Assembly: GCF_900403705.1 (NCBI RefSeq)
Contig: NZ_OUNR01000012.1
Location: 558,001-622,000, forward strand
Source of the DNA: Nitrospira lenta
Lineage (GTDB): Bacteria; Nitrospirota; Nitrospiria; Nitrospirales; Nitrospiraceae
Direction: 5' to 3'
DNA: 64,000 nucleotides
Part shown: positions 46,585-56,218 of the stretch, piece by piece
Numbering within the stretch: position 1 is the first letter of the stretch
Layout: every line of letters starts with the position of its first letter
Notes under the pieces: generated by a model
Database searches by the model: none
Seen by the model: only the letters and a program-made list of their open reading frames with translations
What the model was told of the DNA's origin: nothing
Position numbers and translations under genes: made by a program

Positions 46585-47765
46585 GTTTCTGGTCGACATT
46601 GCCGCGTCCGATCATGGGCCTCTCTCCGATGGATGGAGTGACGGATGCGACGTTTCGTCGAGTGATTGCCCAGCACGGCTTGCCGGATGTGACCTTTACC
46701 GAGTTCACGCACGTGCATGATGTGTGTCGGGGGCCGGAGTTTTTGCTGAACACGCTGATCTATAGTGAATTGGAACGGCCGGTCGTCGCACAGTTGTATG
46801 GCAAGGATCCGGCGTTGTTTTACCAGGCCACGCATGCGGCCTGTGAGTTAGGGTTTGACGGGATCGATATTAATATGGGGTGTCCGTCGAAGAACGTCGC
46901 CTCATCCGGATCGGGGGCCGGCCTGATTAAGACTCCTGAGGTGGCCCATGCCATTATGCAGGCAACGCGTCGTGCGATTCAGGATTGGGCGAACGGGCAG
47001 ACGTTGGAGCAGGTCGGATTTAAGCCGGCCAGGATTGCGGCGATTCAGGCGATGAATGTTGGGCGTCAAGGGGCGGCCACGGTGCCGCGGCGCGAGCTGC
47101 CGCTGTCAGTGAAGACTCGGCTGGGATACGATTCCGTGATTGTAGAAGACTGGGTGTCGCATCTGATTCAAGAAAAGCCTGTGGCGATCACGCTGCACGG
47201 GCGCACGCTCCAGCAAATGTACCGCGGCGAAGCGGATTGGTCGGCGATTGCCAGGGCCGTCGAGTTAGCCCGAGGGACCGGCATCTTGATATTGGGGAAC
47301 GGCGATGTGCAAAGCCTCAGTGAGGTGGTAAGCCGTGTCCACTCCACGCAGGTGGACGGAGTCCTGGTCGGACGAGCCGTGCTTGGAGCCCCGTGGTTTT
47401 TTCACGCCAAGGAGCAGGCTCGGACGTTGGCGAAGGCGGTCGCGTCCGGCGCTCACGTCGAAACCTTGCCGATAGAGCTTGCCGCGCGCTTCGCGCTGAT
47501 GCTCGACCACGCGCGGCAGTTTCAGGCGACCTGCGGCCCGGGACAATTTCATCGCATGCGGAAACATTTGGGATGGTATTGCAAAGGCTTCCCCCATGCG
47601 GCGGCGTTGCGCGGCCAGATGTTCCGTGTGTCATCCGCGGAGGATGTGGAGGCCATGATCGCCCGCTATCAGGCCAATCAGATCGTTGATAGTCCGGCCA
47701 CCGATGGCGTGTCCGGCGATGATCAGTCGAATGAGACCCAGGCCCTTGTCTCGCGATGCAGTTAA
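46581..47765 (+). CDS. dus: tRNA-dihydrouridine synthase
   Basis: FMN enzyme (394 aa) reducing uridine in tRNA. Motifs: GLSPMDGVTDATFRRV, QLYGKDPALFYQA, INMGCPSKNVASSGSGAGL (catalytic Cys), TLHGRTLQQMYRGEADW, GNGDVQS and VGRAVLGAPWFF. An insert of about 30 residues follows the catalytic region (DWANGQTLEQVGF). Subtype not settled. The start overlaps the DUF692-like gene (ATGA) and its end overlaps maf by ten bases. Confidence 0.92.
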   Translation: MSFWSTLPRPIMGLSPMDGVTDATFRRVIAQHGLPDVTFTEFTHVHDVCRGPEFLLNTLIYSELERPVVAQLYGKDPALFYQATHAACELGFDGIDINMGCPSKNVASSGSGAGLIKTPEVAHAIMQATRRAIQDWANGQTLEQVGFKPARIAAIQAMNVGRQGAATVPRRELPLSVKTRLGYDSVIVEDWVSHLIQEKPVAITLHGRTLQQMYRGEADWSAIARAVELARGTGILILGNGDVQSLSEVVSRVHSTQVDGVLVGRAVLGAPWFFHAKEQARTLAKAVASGAHVETLPIELAARFALMLDHARQFQATCGPGQFHRMRKHLGWYCKGFPHAAALRGQMFRVSSAEDVEAMIARYQANQIVDSPATDGVSGDDQSNETQALVSRCS

Positions 47766-48391
47766 TTCTCGCCTCGACCTCTCCCCGCCGCCGCGAACTC
47801 CTCGCGCTGCTCGGTCTTCCCTTTGAGATTGTTGCTCCAGATTTTGAAGAAGTGCCTCAGCCGGGATGGAGTCCGAGGCAACAGGTCGAGCATTTTGCGC
47901 GTGAAAAGGCCCGGTCCATTGCGACTACGCGATCGGCTGCTTTGGTACTCGGCAGCGATACCGCAATTGAACTGGACGGACAGATGCTGGGCAAGCCGGT
48001 GGATCTGGCCGATGCGCGTGCGATGCTGACGAGCTTGGCGGGGCGGCCGCATTCTGTCCATACGGCGGTGGCCCTCTGTCGGCAGACCCCTCATCATGAA
48101 GCCGTCGCGATCGAGACGGCCACGGTGCAGATGAACGCCTACGACGAAGCCGCCATCGAGCGATACCTGGCGACTCAAGAGCCGATGGGGAAAGCCGGCG
48201 CCTATTCCATTCAGGGCATGGGTGGGGAGTTCATCGAGACGATCTGCGGCGATTTTCTTGGCATCGTCGGGTTGCCGTTGCGTAAGGTGGCGACCTTACT
48301 TGCCGATACTGGCGTCCCTGTGCCCGTCGATATCGAGGCCCTCTATCGGGCGAAGCCCTATCCAAACTGGGCGCGGTTTTCGCGCGATTGA
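47756..48391 (+). CDS. maf: Maf nucleotide pyrophosphatase
   Basis: Maf/YhdE-type house-cleaning enzyme (211 aa) that removes non-canonical or modified nucleoside triphosphates. LILASTSPRRRELLALLG, SDTAIELDGQMLGKP and GKAGAYSIQGMGGEFIE are typical. Third gene of the overlapping operon. Confidence 0.93.
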   Translation: MQLILASTSPRRRELLALLGLPFEIVAPDFEEVPQPGWSPRQQVEHFAREKARSIATTRSAALVLGSDTAIELDGQMLGKPVDLADARAMLTSLAGRPHSVHTAVALCRQTPHHEAVAIETATVQMNAYDEAAIERYLATQEPMGKAGAYSIQGMGGEFIETICGDFLGIVGLPLRKVATLLADTGVPVPVDIEALYRAKPYPNWARFSRD

Positions 48392-48456
48392 AATGCCCCG
48401 GCGCTTCCCCTACAATACATCATTCTTTTCTTGGCTTTATCTTCAGGGAGGCGGTT

Positions 48457-49119
48457 ATGCAGAGCAGTACCCATCGGCGTCAAGGAATGGTGGCGATTGC
48501 GAGTCTCTTGGGAATTCTGTCGCTCGTCGGACCACCGGCAGCGTCAGCCATTGATGTGAAGCTGTCCGTAGATGACGCGCAGAAGGCTCTGGAAGCCGGC
48601 CGTATTCCGATGGACAAAGCCAATTCTCCTGAAGACGTCAAGAAGGTCCTGCAGCAAGCGTCCTTGGCCACCCGGGTCGGGTCCGATCCTGAGAAAGATC
48701 CCTGCGGTGCGAGCGCCATCCTCCGTACGAAGCGATTCCGGCTCGAAGCTTTCGGGCGCCAGGAAGCGGCGGAATCCAAGAAGCAGAAGAAAGAGATCCG
48801 CATGCCGGATGAGTTCATCAAGAAAGTCGTCGACATGCCGAACATGGAAGTGGAAGTGCAACTTTGCGGGGACGACGAATACTTTGCCGAAGGCGCGCAG
48901 GTTGCGTTTCAGCAAGGGAACAAGAATATCAAGGCCATTGATGTGAGCCCTGCGGAAAAGGGCCGTAAAAACGATGGGCAGGGCCCCGCGTTCCGATCGC
49001 GATTTACCGCACGGTTCGCCTACGATAGTTTCGATCCGAACGGGAAGACGAAGATCATCGTGTTCTTCCCGGACGGGAAGACCAGCGAATTCGACGCGGA
49101 CTTTTCCAAAGTGCGATAA
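48457..49119 (+). CDS. exported hypothetical protein
   Basis: Not recognised. 220 aa from the ATG at 48457 (GGGAGG six bases upstream; open frame from 48388). Signal peptide GMVAIASLLGILSLVGPP, cut near ASA-ID. The mature part has a helical start, a Lys-rich stretch (ESKKQKKEIRM) and a beta-rich end (FDPNGKTKIIVFFPDGKTS). Two Cys (DPCGAS, QLCGDD) may form a disulfide. It follows maf by 65 bases. Confidence 0.68.
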   Translation: MQSSTHRRQGMVAIASLLGILSLVGPPAASAIDVKLSVDDAQKALEAGRIPMDKANSPEDVKKVLQQASLATRVGSDPEKDPCGASAILRTKRFRLEAFGRQEAAESKKQKKEIRMPDEFIKKVVDMPNMEVEVQLCGDDEYFAEGAQVAFQQGNKNIKAIDVSPAEKGRKNDGQGPAFRSRFTARFAYDSFDPNGKTKIIVFFPDGKTSEFDADFSKVR

Positions 49120-49128
49120 GGATTTCCT

Positions 49129-49157
49129 CAGGGGATTGCGCGTTCTCGAATCCCCTG
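49129..49157 (+). terminator. strong hairpin, possible terminator
   Basis: CAGGGGATT (49129-49137) and AATCCCCTG (49149-49157) form a perfect nine-pair stem with an 11-base loop, ten bases after the stop at 49119. There is no T-run behind it, so a factor-assisted terminator or an RNA-stability hairpin is equally possible. Confidence 0.45.
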
Positions 49158-49516
49158 TGAAGGCCGGTCTTGGTTTCTGACCTATCCATTTCTGCAGCCG
49201 AGTGAGCGGTTTGCTCTTCTCCCCTTTCCCCTCGCGTATATCCATACAGATAGTCTGGTCAGGCTGACTCATCCCCTGTGAAGGGCGACCGCCTTCCCCA
49301 TCCCTGGGAGCCGTTGGATTGGTTATATATGAGCAATCCGAATGCCGCGCTCAAATCTATTTGCCCGCGCATAGCGTCCCCCCTGTGAGTTCGGACATGC
49401 CCTTGGGGCAGGCGTGCATGTCAGACGAAATCTGACAGAGTAACGGAATGTAGAGGGTCGCGGTCGCGTCGATCATGGCTTTGTGAGGCTCGGGTCACTT
49501 TCGTTTGGTATCTCTA

Positions 49517-49543
49517 TCAAGTTTGGACTTGGTGGGCCGATAA
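49517..49543 (+). promoter_or_regulatory. sigma-28 (FliA) type promoter of the chemotaxis operon
   Basis: TCAAGTTT (49517-49524), exactly 11 bases, then GCCGATAA (49536-49543). The FliA consensus is TAAAGTTT-N11-GCCGATAA, so 15 of 16 bases match. It points at the MCP-like gene 62 bases downstream, and through it the whole che operon. Confidence 0.8.
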
Positions 49544-49604
49544 CAGTTGCGCAAGTAGCTGCAATAGCTGTTGAACAACTCACCTTCGAGTGTTTGGAAT
49601 CACA

Positions 49605-50786
49605 ATGAATGCAACGGTGAATCACCATCGACTCATTCCTTTTGGGCTCGGTGTCCTTGGATCTGCGCTGCTCATGGCGCAGCACGAATGGCATTGGGGT
49701 ACGGTGGCGGCGGCCGCCGGCTTTCTTGGCCTTGGGTTCTTGGCTGGGATGAAGTTGTCGGTTGATCGCGATCGAATGGTGGCGGCGGCGCTGCGGGACC
49801 GTGAGGTGCAGGAGCTTCAGGCGCGGGATGCTGCGATCGATCAAGTCAACGCCATTATGCAGAAGCTGGCCTCCCAGGTGATCGCGGTTTGGGGGAAACA
49901 GATCGAATCCTCCCGGACAAAAATGGAAGAGGCGTTCGTCGGGCTGACTGTTCGATTTGCAGAGATCGTCCAGAAGTTGCACGACGCCGTAGAGTCCTCT
50001 CGTACGGTTGTGGGCGCGGCGGCAGATCAACAGGGGAGGAATGGACTTGTCGTCATGCTGTCGTCTACGGAAGCGCGCCTCAATACCATTGTCACGGCAC
50101 TCAGTGAAGCGCGTCAGGATAAAGAACACCTGCTGAATGAAACACGGAAGATGGTGGAGGTGATTCGTGAGCTGAGGCAGATGGCGGCAGAGGTCGAAGG
50201 GATCGCGGACCAAACGAATTTATTGGCGCTGAATGCCGCCATCGAGTCCGCCCGCGCCGGGGAAGCCGGACGCAGTTTCGCTGTGGTGGCGGACGAAGTG
50301 CGCAAATTGTCCACGAGGGCGGGCGAAAACGGCAAGCGGATCAACAGCAAGGTTGAAATGATCAACCGGGCCATTCTGAGTTCAACGGCCATGGTGGAAT
50401 CGTCCGCAGAGCGGGATACGCGGGCGCTCGAATTTTCCATGGCGAAGATTCGAGAAGTCCTCGATGAGTTCGGCTCGGCGGTCAAAGGCTTGGAGCAGTC
50501 GACGGGGCTGCTGCAGCAGGAGACAGAGCGCATCTCGCTCGAGGTGTCCGAAGCGCTCGTCCAGCTGCAGTCCCAGGACCGAGTCAATCAAGTGTTGATG
50601 CATGTGCAGACGAACATCGATCAGCTCTGCAGCAAGTTGGTTCCGCCACATGGACTGCTCCAATCGGAAGACGTCGTGGAGGTGGCAGGGGCACTCCGGA
50701 GTTCCTACACCATGGAAGAGGAAATGACGGCTCATGGTGGTGGGGCACCGGCTCAGGCGAAAGCCGCAGAGATCACTTTCTTCTAG
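49605..50786 (+). CDS. MCP-like signalling protein without a sensor domain
   Basis: 393 aa from the ATG at 49605 (frame opens at 49590). One or two N-terminal membrane helices (about residues 10-50) lead directly into a coiled coil and the MA domain, with the hairpin tip [35 protein letters not shown]. No periplasmic sensor and no HAMP are seen. The C-terminus has a [15 protein letters not shown] helix and a Gly/Ala-rich tail. First gene of the che operon and nearest the FliA-type promoter, so it may receive input from partners rather than ligands. Confidence 0.85.
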   Translation: MNATVNHHRLIPFGLGVLGSALLMAQHEWHWGTVAAAAGFLGLGFLAGMKLSVDRDRMVAAALRDREVQELQARDAAIDQVNAIMQKLASQVIAVWGKQIESSRTKMEEAFVGLTVRFAEIVQKLHDAVESSRTVVGAAADQQGRNGLVVMLSSTEARLNTIVTALSEARQDKEHLLNETRKMVEVIRELRQMAAEVEGIADQTNLLALNAAIESARAGEAGRSFAVVADEVRKLSTRAGENGKRINSKVEMINRAILSSTAMVESSAERDTRALEFSMAKIREVLDEFGSAVKGLEQSTGLLQQETERISLEVSEALVQLQSQDRVNQVLMHVQTNIDQLCSKLVPPHGLLQSEDVVEVAGALRSSYTMEEEMTAHGGGAPAQAKAAEITFF

Positions 50787-50794
50787 GGGGCACT

Positions 50795-51163
50795 ATGGCA
50801 AAGACAGTGTTGGTCGTCGATGATTCGGCTTCGTTGCGACAGGTGGTGAGCATTGCGCTGAAGGGCGCCGGCTACGAGGTTCTTGAGGGCTGTGACGGCA
50901 AGGATGCCCTGTCCAAGCTGACGGGCCAGAAGGTCCACCTCATTATCAGCGATGTGAACATGCCGAACATGGACGGGATCACGTTCGTCAAAGAAGTGAA
51001 GAAACTGGCGAACTACAAGTTCACGCCGATCATCATGCTGACCACGGAGTCGCAAGAGTCCAAAAAGAGTGAAGGCCAGCAAGCCGGCGCCAAGGCCTGG
51101 GTGGTGAAGCCCTTCAAGCCGGAAGCGATGTTGCAGGCGGTGTCCAAATTGATTCTTCCATAA
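50795..51163 (+). CDS. cheY: CheY-type response regulator
   Basis: Single receiver (122 aa): [12 protein letters not shown], phospho-Asp in LIISDVNMPNMDG, Thr in IIMLTTES, and Lys in WVVKPFKPE. In this operon it is the likely flagellar-motor effector. Starts eight bases after the MCP-like gene. Confidence 0.92.
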   Translation: MAKTVLVVDDSASLRQVVSIALKGAGYEVLEGCDGKDALSKLTGQKVHLIISDVNMPNMDGITFVKEVKKLANYKFTPIIMLTTESQESKKSEGQQAGAKAWVVKPFKPEAMLQAVSKLILP

Positions 51164-51196
51164 GGGCCGGGCTGATCCGAAGAACAGGAGTGGCGC

Positions 51197-51496
51197 ATGG
51201 ACGTTCAAGAAGAAGTTGCCGGAACGGTTTGTCGGTTGCACGTGGCCGGAGAGATGACCATCTATTCGGCGCTCGAACTCAAAGAGCGCTTGCTGGGATC
51301 GCTGGCCCGGTATGCCGAGGTGGACGTGGACAGTTCAAGCGTGACCGAAGTGGATTCAGCCGGATTGCAGCTGCTCCTGCTGGCCAAGCGTGAGGCGCGG
51401 TCGGCCGGGAAGCGGATGCAGGTGTCCGCTCCGAGTCCGGCCATGCAGGAAGCGTTGCAGCAGTTTTCTCTCAGTCCAGCGTTGGAGAGTCTCTAG
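51197..51496 (+). CDS. STAS domain protein
   Basis: A 99-aa STAS protein like SpoIIAA-type anti-anti-sigma factors. A phosphorylatable Ser lies in EVDSAGLQLLLLAKR. In several chemosensory operons a STAS protein sits beside cheA; its role there is not settled. No switch-kinase (anti-sigma) gene is adjacent. Confidence 0.87.
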   Translation: MDVQEEVAGTVCRLHVAGEMTIYSALELKERLLGSLARYAEVDVDSSSVTEVDSAGLQLLLLAKREARSAGKRMQVSAPSPAMQEALQQFSLSPALESL

Positions 51497-51555
51497 AAGC
51501 ATGGCGACGCCGTTGCGTAGGGTAGACGTCGGACAATCACAACAGGGATTGCCTT

Positions 51556-53808
51556 ATGAATCTTGATTCAGCCGCACAGACATTTCTGGCAGAAAGCCGC
51601 GAGCTTCTCGATGTCATGGAAGAACAGCTGCTCCAGCTCGAAGCAAATCCTGACGGGGGGGCGGACATCGATGCCATTTTCCGAGCCGCCCATACCATCA
51701 AGGGCTCGGCCGGGCTCTTCGGTTTCGACGACGTGGTCCGGTTCACGCATCGAGTGGAAAATCTTCTTGACCGAATCCGCGGGAAACAATTGAGCTTGGA
51801 TGCGGATTGCGTTGCGCTCTTGCTGACCTGCTGCGATTTTATTCGCGCCCTGATCGAAGCCATCTCAACCGGTGAACCGCTGACTCCCGACGCAAAGCAG
51901 ACAGGGGATGGATTGGTCTCGCGATTGGATATCCAGCTTGGGGTCACGCCTGCGGCGGCGCTCGCTCCGGTGCATACCGCACCGGCGGCTCCGGCACCCG
52001 CGACCTCGGTGGGAGATCGTTCTGAACAGAATCCGGCCGACTCTGCCTGGCATATCTCGCTGCGATTCGGCTCAGAGGTGCTCAGGAACGGCATGGATCC
52101 GCTGTCGTTTCTCCGGTTCTTGGGCACGCTGGGCGATGTGCTGCATCTTACGGTGATCACGGACGCCCTTCCGTCCGTCGACAAAATGGATCCCGAGAGT
52201 TGTTACCTCGGATTTGAAATCAGGCTGCGCAGTCAGGCGGACAAGGCGCAGATCGAGAACGTCTTCGAGTTTGTGCGCGATGATTGCCAGATTCGCATCC
52301 TTTCTCCGCGCAGCAAGCATGCCGAGTACGTGCAGTTGATTCAGGCACTGCCGGAAGACTCCATGCGCCTGGGGGAAATCCTCATCAAGAGCGGAGCCCT
52401 GACCAAGGCGGAATTGGAGCAGGCGCTGGCTCAGCAAAGCGTCGGCGGTCCTTCACAGACGACGGAGGCGGCCCCTCCTCCCGGCAACCCTCAGTTGGGA
52501 GATCTTCTCATCCAGCAGGGCGTGGTCGCGCCGGGACTGGTGCACGCCGCACTAGAGAAGCAGCAGCAAGTCAAAGAGCATAAGTCACAGGAAACCCGGT
52601 TCATTCGTGTCGAGGCGGACAAGCTGGATCAGCTCATCAACCTGGTCGGAGAGCTGGTGATTGCGGGAGCGGGCACGCAGTTGCTCGCGAAGCGGGCCGG
52701 GTTGGGCGATGTGCTCGAATCGACCTCGACCGTCTGCCGTTTATTGGAAGAAGTCCGCAACAACGCACTCGGCTTACGGATGGTGCAGATCGGCGCGACC
52801 TTCCAACGGTTTCAACGGGTGGTGCGTGATGTGAGCCTCGAGCTTGGGAAAGACATCGAGTTAACGATCACCGGCGGCGAGACGGAGCTGGATAAGTCGG
52901 TCGTGGAGCGCATCGGAGATCCGCTGATGCATCTGGTCCGGAACTCCATGGATCACGGGATCGAACCGCGCGAGTTGCGGCTGGAGCGAGGCAAGCCCGC
53001 GAAGGCCCATATCACGCTCAATGCCTATCACGATTCGGGCAGCGTCGTCATCGAAGTCACGGACGACGGCGGCGGCTTGAACCGTGAGCGCATTCTGAAG
53101 AAAGCACGAGAGCGCGGATTGATCGGAGAGACCCAGGTGCCGACGGAGGCTGAGATCTACAACCTGATTTTCGCGGCGGGGTTCTCGACGGCGCAGCAGA
53201 TATCCAACCTCTCCGGAAGAGGCGTGGGGATGGACGTCGTCAAACGGAATATCGAAGCGCTCCGAGGGACGGTGGAGTTGCTCAGCAAGGAAACGGTGGG
53301 GACCACCGTGCAAATTCGCCTACCCCTGACCTTGGCGATCATCGACGGGTTCCTCGTCGGGGTCGGGCAGAGCCGCTACGTGATTCCGTTGGATATGGTG
53401 TTGGAATGCGTGGAAATGCCCGAGGCCGAGAAACAACTTGCCGGGCGCGAAGGCCATATCAGCCTGCGCGGGCAGGTGCTTCCCTTTATCCGTCTCCGCA
53501 GTCTGTTTGTCTTGGGCGGGGAAGCGGGGCTGCGCGAGAATATTGTGGTGGTGCAGTACGGCGGGCAGAAGATCGGGTTGGTGGTGGATTCACTGCAGGG
53601 AGAGTTTCAAACCGTCATCAAGCCGCTCGGTCAGCTGTTTGCGCAACTCAAAGGGTTCGGCGGGTTTACGATTCTCGGGAGCGGCGACGTCGCACTGATT
53701 CTCGATGTGCCGGCGTTGATCTATGCGGTGACTCATAGCGGATACAGCCCTGGCGGGGCGGGCGTTTCCGAGGCGGCGAGGCAAGAGATGTATGAACAGG
53801 CGGCATGA
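51556..53808 (+). CDS. cheA: chemotaxis histidine kinase CheA
   Basis: A 750-aa CheA. Hpt domain at the N-terminus (AAHTIKGSAG, phospho-His46); a divergent P2-like region about residues 165-265; then two repeats (LGEILIKSGALTKAELEQAL about 272 and LGDLLIQQGVVAPGLVHAAL about 314) that resemble the MshEN/GspE-N fold; P3 dimer helices (FIRVEADKLDQLINLVGELV); HATPase (HLVRNSMDHGIEP, DDGGGLNRE, GRGVGMDVVKRNI); and a CheW-like C-terminal domain. All catalytic boxes are intact. The repeat insert is not part of ordinary CheA. Confidence 0.95.
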   Translation: MNLDSAAQTFLAESRELLDVMEEQLLQLEANPDGGADIDAIFRAAHTIKGSAGLFGFDDVVRFTHRVENLLDRIRGKQLSLDADCVALLLTCCDFIRALIEAISTGEPLTPDAKQTGDGLVSRLDIQLGVTPAAALAPVHTAPAAPAPATSVGDRSEQNPADSAWHISLRFGSEVLRNGMDPLSFLRFLGTLGDVLHLTVITDALPSVDKMDPESCYLGFEIRLRSQADKAQIENVFEFVRDDCQIRILSPRSKHAEYVQLIQALPEDSMRLGEILIKSGALTKAELEQALAQQSVGGPSQTTEAAPPPGNPQLGDLLIQQGVVAPGLVHAALEKQQQVKEHKSQETRFIRVEADKLDQLINLVGELVIAGAGTQLLAKRAGLGDVLESTSTVCRLLEEVRNNALGLRMVQIGATFQRFQRVVRDVSLELGKDIELTITGGETELDKSVVERIGDPLMHLVRNSMDHGIEPRELRLERGKPAKAHITLNAYHDSGSVVIEVTDDGGGLNRERILKKARERGLIGETQVPTEAEIYNLIFAAGFSTAQQISNLSGRGVGMDVVKRNIEALRGTVELLSKETVGTTVQIRLPLTLAIIDGFLVGVGQSRYVIPLDMVLECVEMPEAEKQLAGREGHISLRGQVLPFIRLRSLFVLGGEAGLRENIVVVQYGGQKIGLVVDSLQGEFQTVIKPLGQLFAQLKGFGGFTILGSGDVALILDVPALIYAVTHSGYSPGGAGVSEAARQEMYEQAA

Positions 53809-53833
53809 AGGTCTTACATAGAGGAGGCGGGCG

Positions 53834-55492
53834 ATGGGAAAGCAGATGAAGTTAGGCGTGCGATTAGGGTTGGGGTTTGCCACGGTCTTGGTGCTGCTGG
53901 TGATCGCCTGCGGCATCGGCATCTACAATCTGAGTAATTTCAAGGATGTGACCAGCGTAATGGTCAATCAAGTAGTGCCGAAGGTGGCCTTGGCCAATGA
54001 GGTCATCAAGAACACCCTCGACAACGGCCGGACCGTCCGCAATATCGCGCTCGCCACCACGCAGGTGGAAATAGACGAGCTGTTTAAGCGGATGGAGGCC
54101 GTGCGGGCCAAAAACGGAGAAGCCCTCGAAAAGCTCGATAAGCTGCTGACGTTGCCGCGCGGGCGAGAACTGTTCAAGGCCATTACGGAGAAGCGGACGG
54201 CCTTGGGGACGAAGTATGCCGCGCTCGGACAATTGATCAAATCCTCGGATCGGCAGGCGCTGACGTTGTTCATCAAGCAAGAGTTCGGGCCGGCCAACAA
54301 CGCATTCTGGGAATCGCTCGAAGTCATGGCGAAATTCCAGTCGGAACTGATGGACAAAGAAGCGAAGACGATGGCGGATACCTATGAGAGCGCCCGCAAC
54401 GTCCTCGTGGCGGTCATGGTGATCGCGCTCGTCATGGGCGCTGGGGTCGGCCTCTGGATCACACGGTCGATTCTCACCGACATTGGCGGTGAGCCGGCGT
54501 ACGCGCGGGACAGTGTCCGCCGGATTGCCGAGGGCGATTTAACGCTCGACATTCAGGTGGGTGACCGGGACAAGAGCAGCCTCTTATTTGCGCTGAAGGG
54601 CATGGTCGTGAGTTTGACGCAGGTGATTGGGCAGGTCCGGCAATCGGCCGACGCCCTGGCCAGCGCGTCGGAAGAAGTGAGCGCCACGGCGCAGTCTTTG
54701 AGCCAGGGGTCCAGCGAGCAGGCGTCGAGTGTGGAGGAGTCTTCGGCGTCGATCGAACAGATGACGGCTTCGATCAACCAGAACAGCGAGCATGCCAAGG
54801 TCACCAACAACATGGCGACCCAGGCATCGAAGGAAGCGAATGACGGCGGGCAGGCCGTGCAAGAAACCGTGACGGCCATGAAGCAGATCGCGGGGAAGAT
54901 CGGCATCATCGACGACATTGCCTATCAAACCAATCTGCTCGCGCTGAATGCGGCGATCGAGGCCGCGCGGGCCGGCGCGCACGGCAAGGGATTTGCGGTC
55001 GTGGCGGCGGAGGTACGCAAGCTGGCTGAGCGGAGTCAAGTCGCGGCCCAGGAAATCGGCAATCTGGCCGGCGACAGCGTGAGCATGGCGGAACGGGCCG
55101 GCAAACTACTCCAGGAAATGGTTCCCGCGATCCAGAAGACATCCGACCTGGTCCAGGAAATCGCCTCGGCCTCCAGCGAACAGGCGTCCGGTGTGTCGCA
55201 GATCAATACGGCGATGACGCAGCTGAGCCAGACGACTCAGCAGAACGCGTCAGCGTCGGAAGAGCTTGCGGCCACTTCGGAAGAAATGAGCGGCCAGGCG
55301 CAGCAACTCCAGCAGGCCATCGCGTTCTTCAAGGTCAGCAGTCAAACCCCCGGCGCGAGTTCCGCGCGGCCAGCCAACGACAAACCGCGACAGGCGTTCA
55401 AGCCGGGGAACCGGAAGGAGTCGTCGCCGGGTGTTCCCTCCCAGGCGGAGACCGTTGCGCAGCCCGATCCGGCACAGTTTGTCCGATTCTAG
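53834..55492 (+). CDS. methyl-accepting chemotaxis protein
   Basis: A 552-aa MCP. Membrane helix (about 8-32), a four-helix-bundle periplasmic sensor (about 35-185), second helix ([20 protein letters not shown]), HAMP ([19 protein letters not shown]) and MA domain with tip [21 protein letters not shown]. Methylation helices are Gln/Glu-rich. GAGGAGG just before the ATG. Directly between cheA and cheW. Confidence 0.93.
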   Translation: MGKQMKLGVRLGLGFATVLVLLVIACGIGIYNLSNFKDVTSVMVNQVVPKVALANEVIKNTLDNGRTVRNIALATTQVEIDELFKRMEAVRAKNGEALEKLDKLLTLPRGRELFKAITEKRTALGTKYAALGQLIKSSDRQALTLFIKQEFGPANNAFWESLEVMAKFQSELMDKEAKTMADTYESARNVLVAVMVIALVMGAGVGLWITRSILTDIGGEPAYARDSVRRIAEGDLTLDIQVGDRDKSSLLFALKGMVVSLTQVIGQVRQSADALASASEEVSATAQSLSQGSSEQASSVEESSASIEQMTASINQNSEHAKVTNNMATQASKEANDGGQAVQETVTAMKQIAGKIGIIDDIAYQTNLLALNAAIEAARAGAHGKGFAVVAAEVRKLAERSQVAAQEIGNLAGDSVSMAERAGKLLQEMVPAIQKTSDLVQEIASASSEQASGVSQINTAMTQLSQTTQQNASASEELAATSEEMSGQAQQLQQAIAFFKVSSQTPGASSARPANDKPRQAFKPGNRKESSPGVPSQAETVAQPDPAQFVRF

Positions 55493-55501
55493 GAGGTCGT
55501 T

Positions 55502-56071
55502 ATGGGAACCGCATTGTCATCGCAGGAACCGGCCGGCGTGGACGAGGCCGGAGAAGAACAGCATCAATACCTGACCTTTCTCTTGGGAAAGGAACTCTTT
55601 GCCATCGGGATCTTGGGGGTGAAGGAGATCATCGAATACGGCACCCTCACGGCGGTGCCGATGATGCCGCCGTGCGTGCGAGGCGTGATCAACCTCCGCG
55701 GGCGCGTGGTTCCGGTGGTCGATCTGGCGGTACGGTTTGGGCGGCCGCTGACAGAGCCGGGGCGGCGCACCTGTATCGTGATCGTCGAAGTGGCCACCGA
55801 GGGGGATCATCGAGACATCGGCATTATTGTCGATGCCGTTAATCAGGTGATCGAGATCCTTCCGGAAGAAATCGAGCCGGCGCCCAGCTTTGGGGCGAAC
55901 CTTCGCGGCGAGTTCATCCAGGGCATGGGGAAGGTGGATGGCCGTTTTGTGATCATTCTCGAAATCACGCGGGTGCTCTCGATCGACGAAATGGCGCAGC
56001 TCCGGAGCGGACAGGATGCGCTGACTTCGGCCAGCGGGCCAGCGGCTTCGGCATTGCAAGTGGCCGGGTAG
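55502..56071 (+). CDS. cheW: chemotaxis coupling protein CheW
   Basis: CheW adaptor (189 aa) linking MCP to CheA: YLTFLLGKELFAIGILGVKE, MPPCVRGVINLRGRVVPVVDLAVRFG, IGIIVDAVNQVIEI. N- and C-terminal extensions (about 20 and 25 residues). Perfect ribosome site TAGGAGGT upstream. A 147-base gap without a gene follows. Confidence 0.93.
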   Translation: MGTALSSQEPAGVDEAGEEQHQYLTFLLGKELFAIGILGVKEIIEYGTLTAVPMMPPCVRGVINLRGRVVPVVDLAVRFGRPLTEPGRRTCIVIVEVATEGDHRDIGIIVDAVNQVIEILPEEIEPAPSFGANLRGEFIQGMGKVDGRFVIILEITRVLSIDEMAQLRSGQDALTSASGPAASALQVAG

Positions 56072-56218
56072 CGCGCGGACCGGATCGGGCGCGAACGCGA
56101 GCCGTGGAGCGGGGCGACCACGAGGTCGTGTCTTGTCTTTCCGGGCGGTGCGCTCGAACGGAGTCGATCATCTTCACCCAGATATTTTGGAGCGGCGTGG
56201 GCGACGCCGAGGAACATC

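Larger units (their letters stand above)
49120..49604. other. 485-base non-coding region before the chemotaxis operon
   Basis: No gene recognised on either strand. It holds a hairpin at 49129-49157, the 13-base repeat TCCCCTGTGAAGG at 49151-49163 and 49272-49284, and the sigma-28 type promoter at 49517-49543. An imperfect AACAG...CTGTT inverted element lies near 49542-49575. Confidence 0.6.

Noticed and set aside
49473-50213. 246-residue minus-strand frame over the che promoter
   Set aside because: Antisense to the MCP-like gene; no domain.
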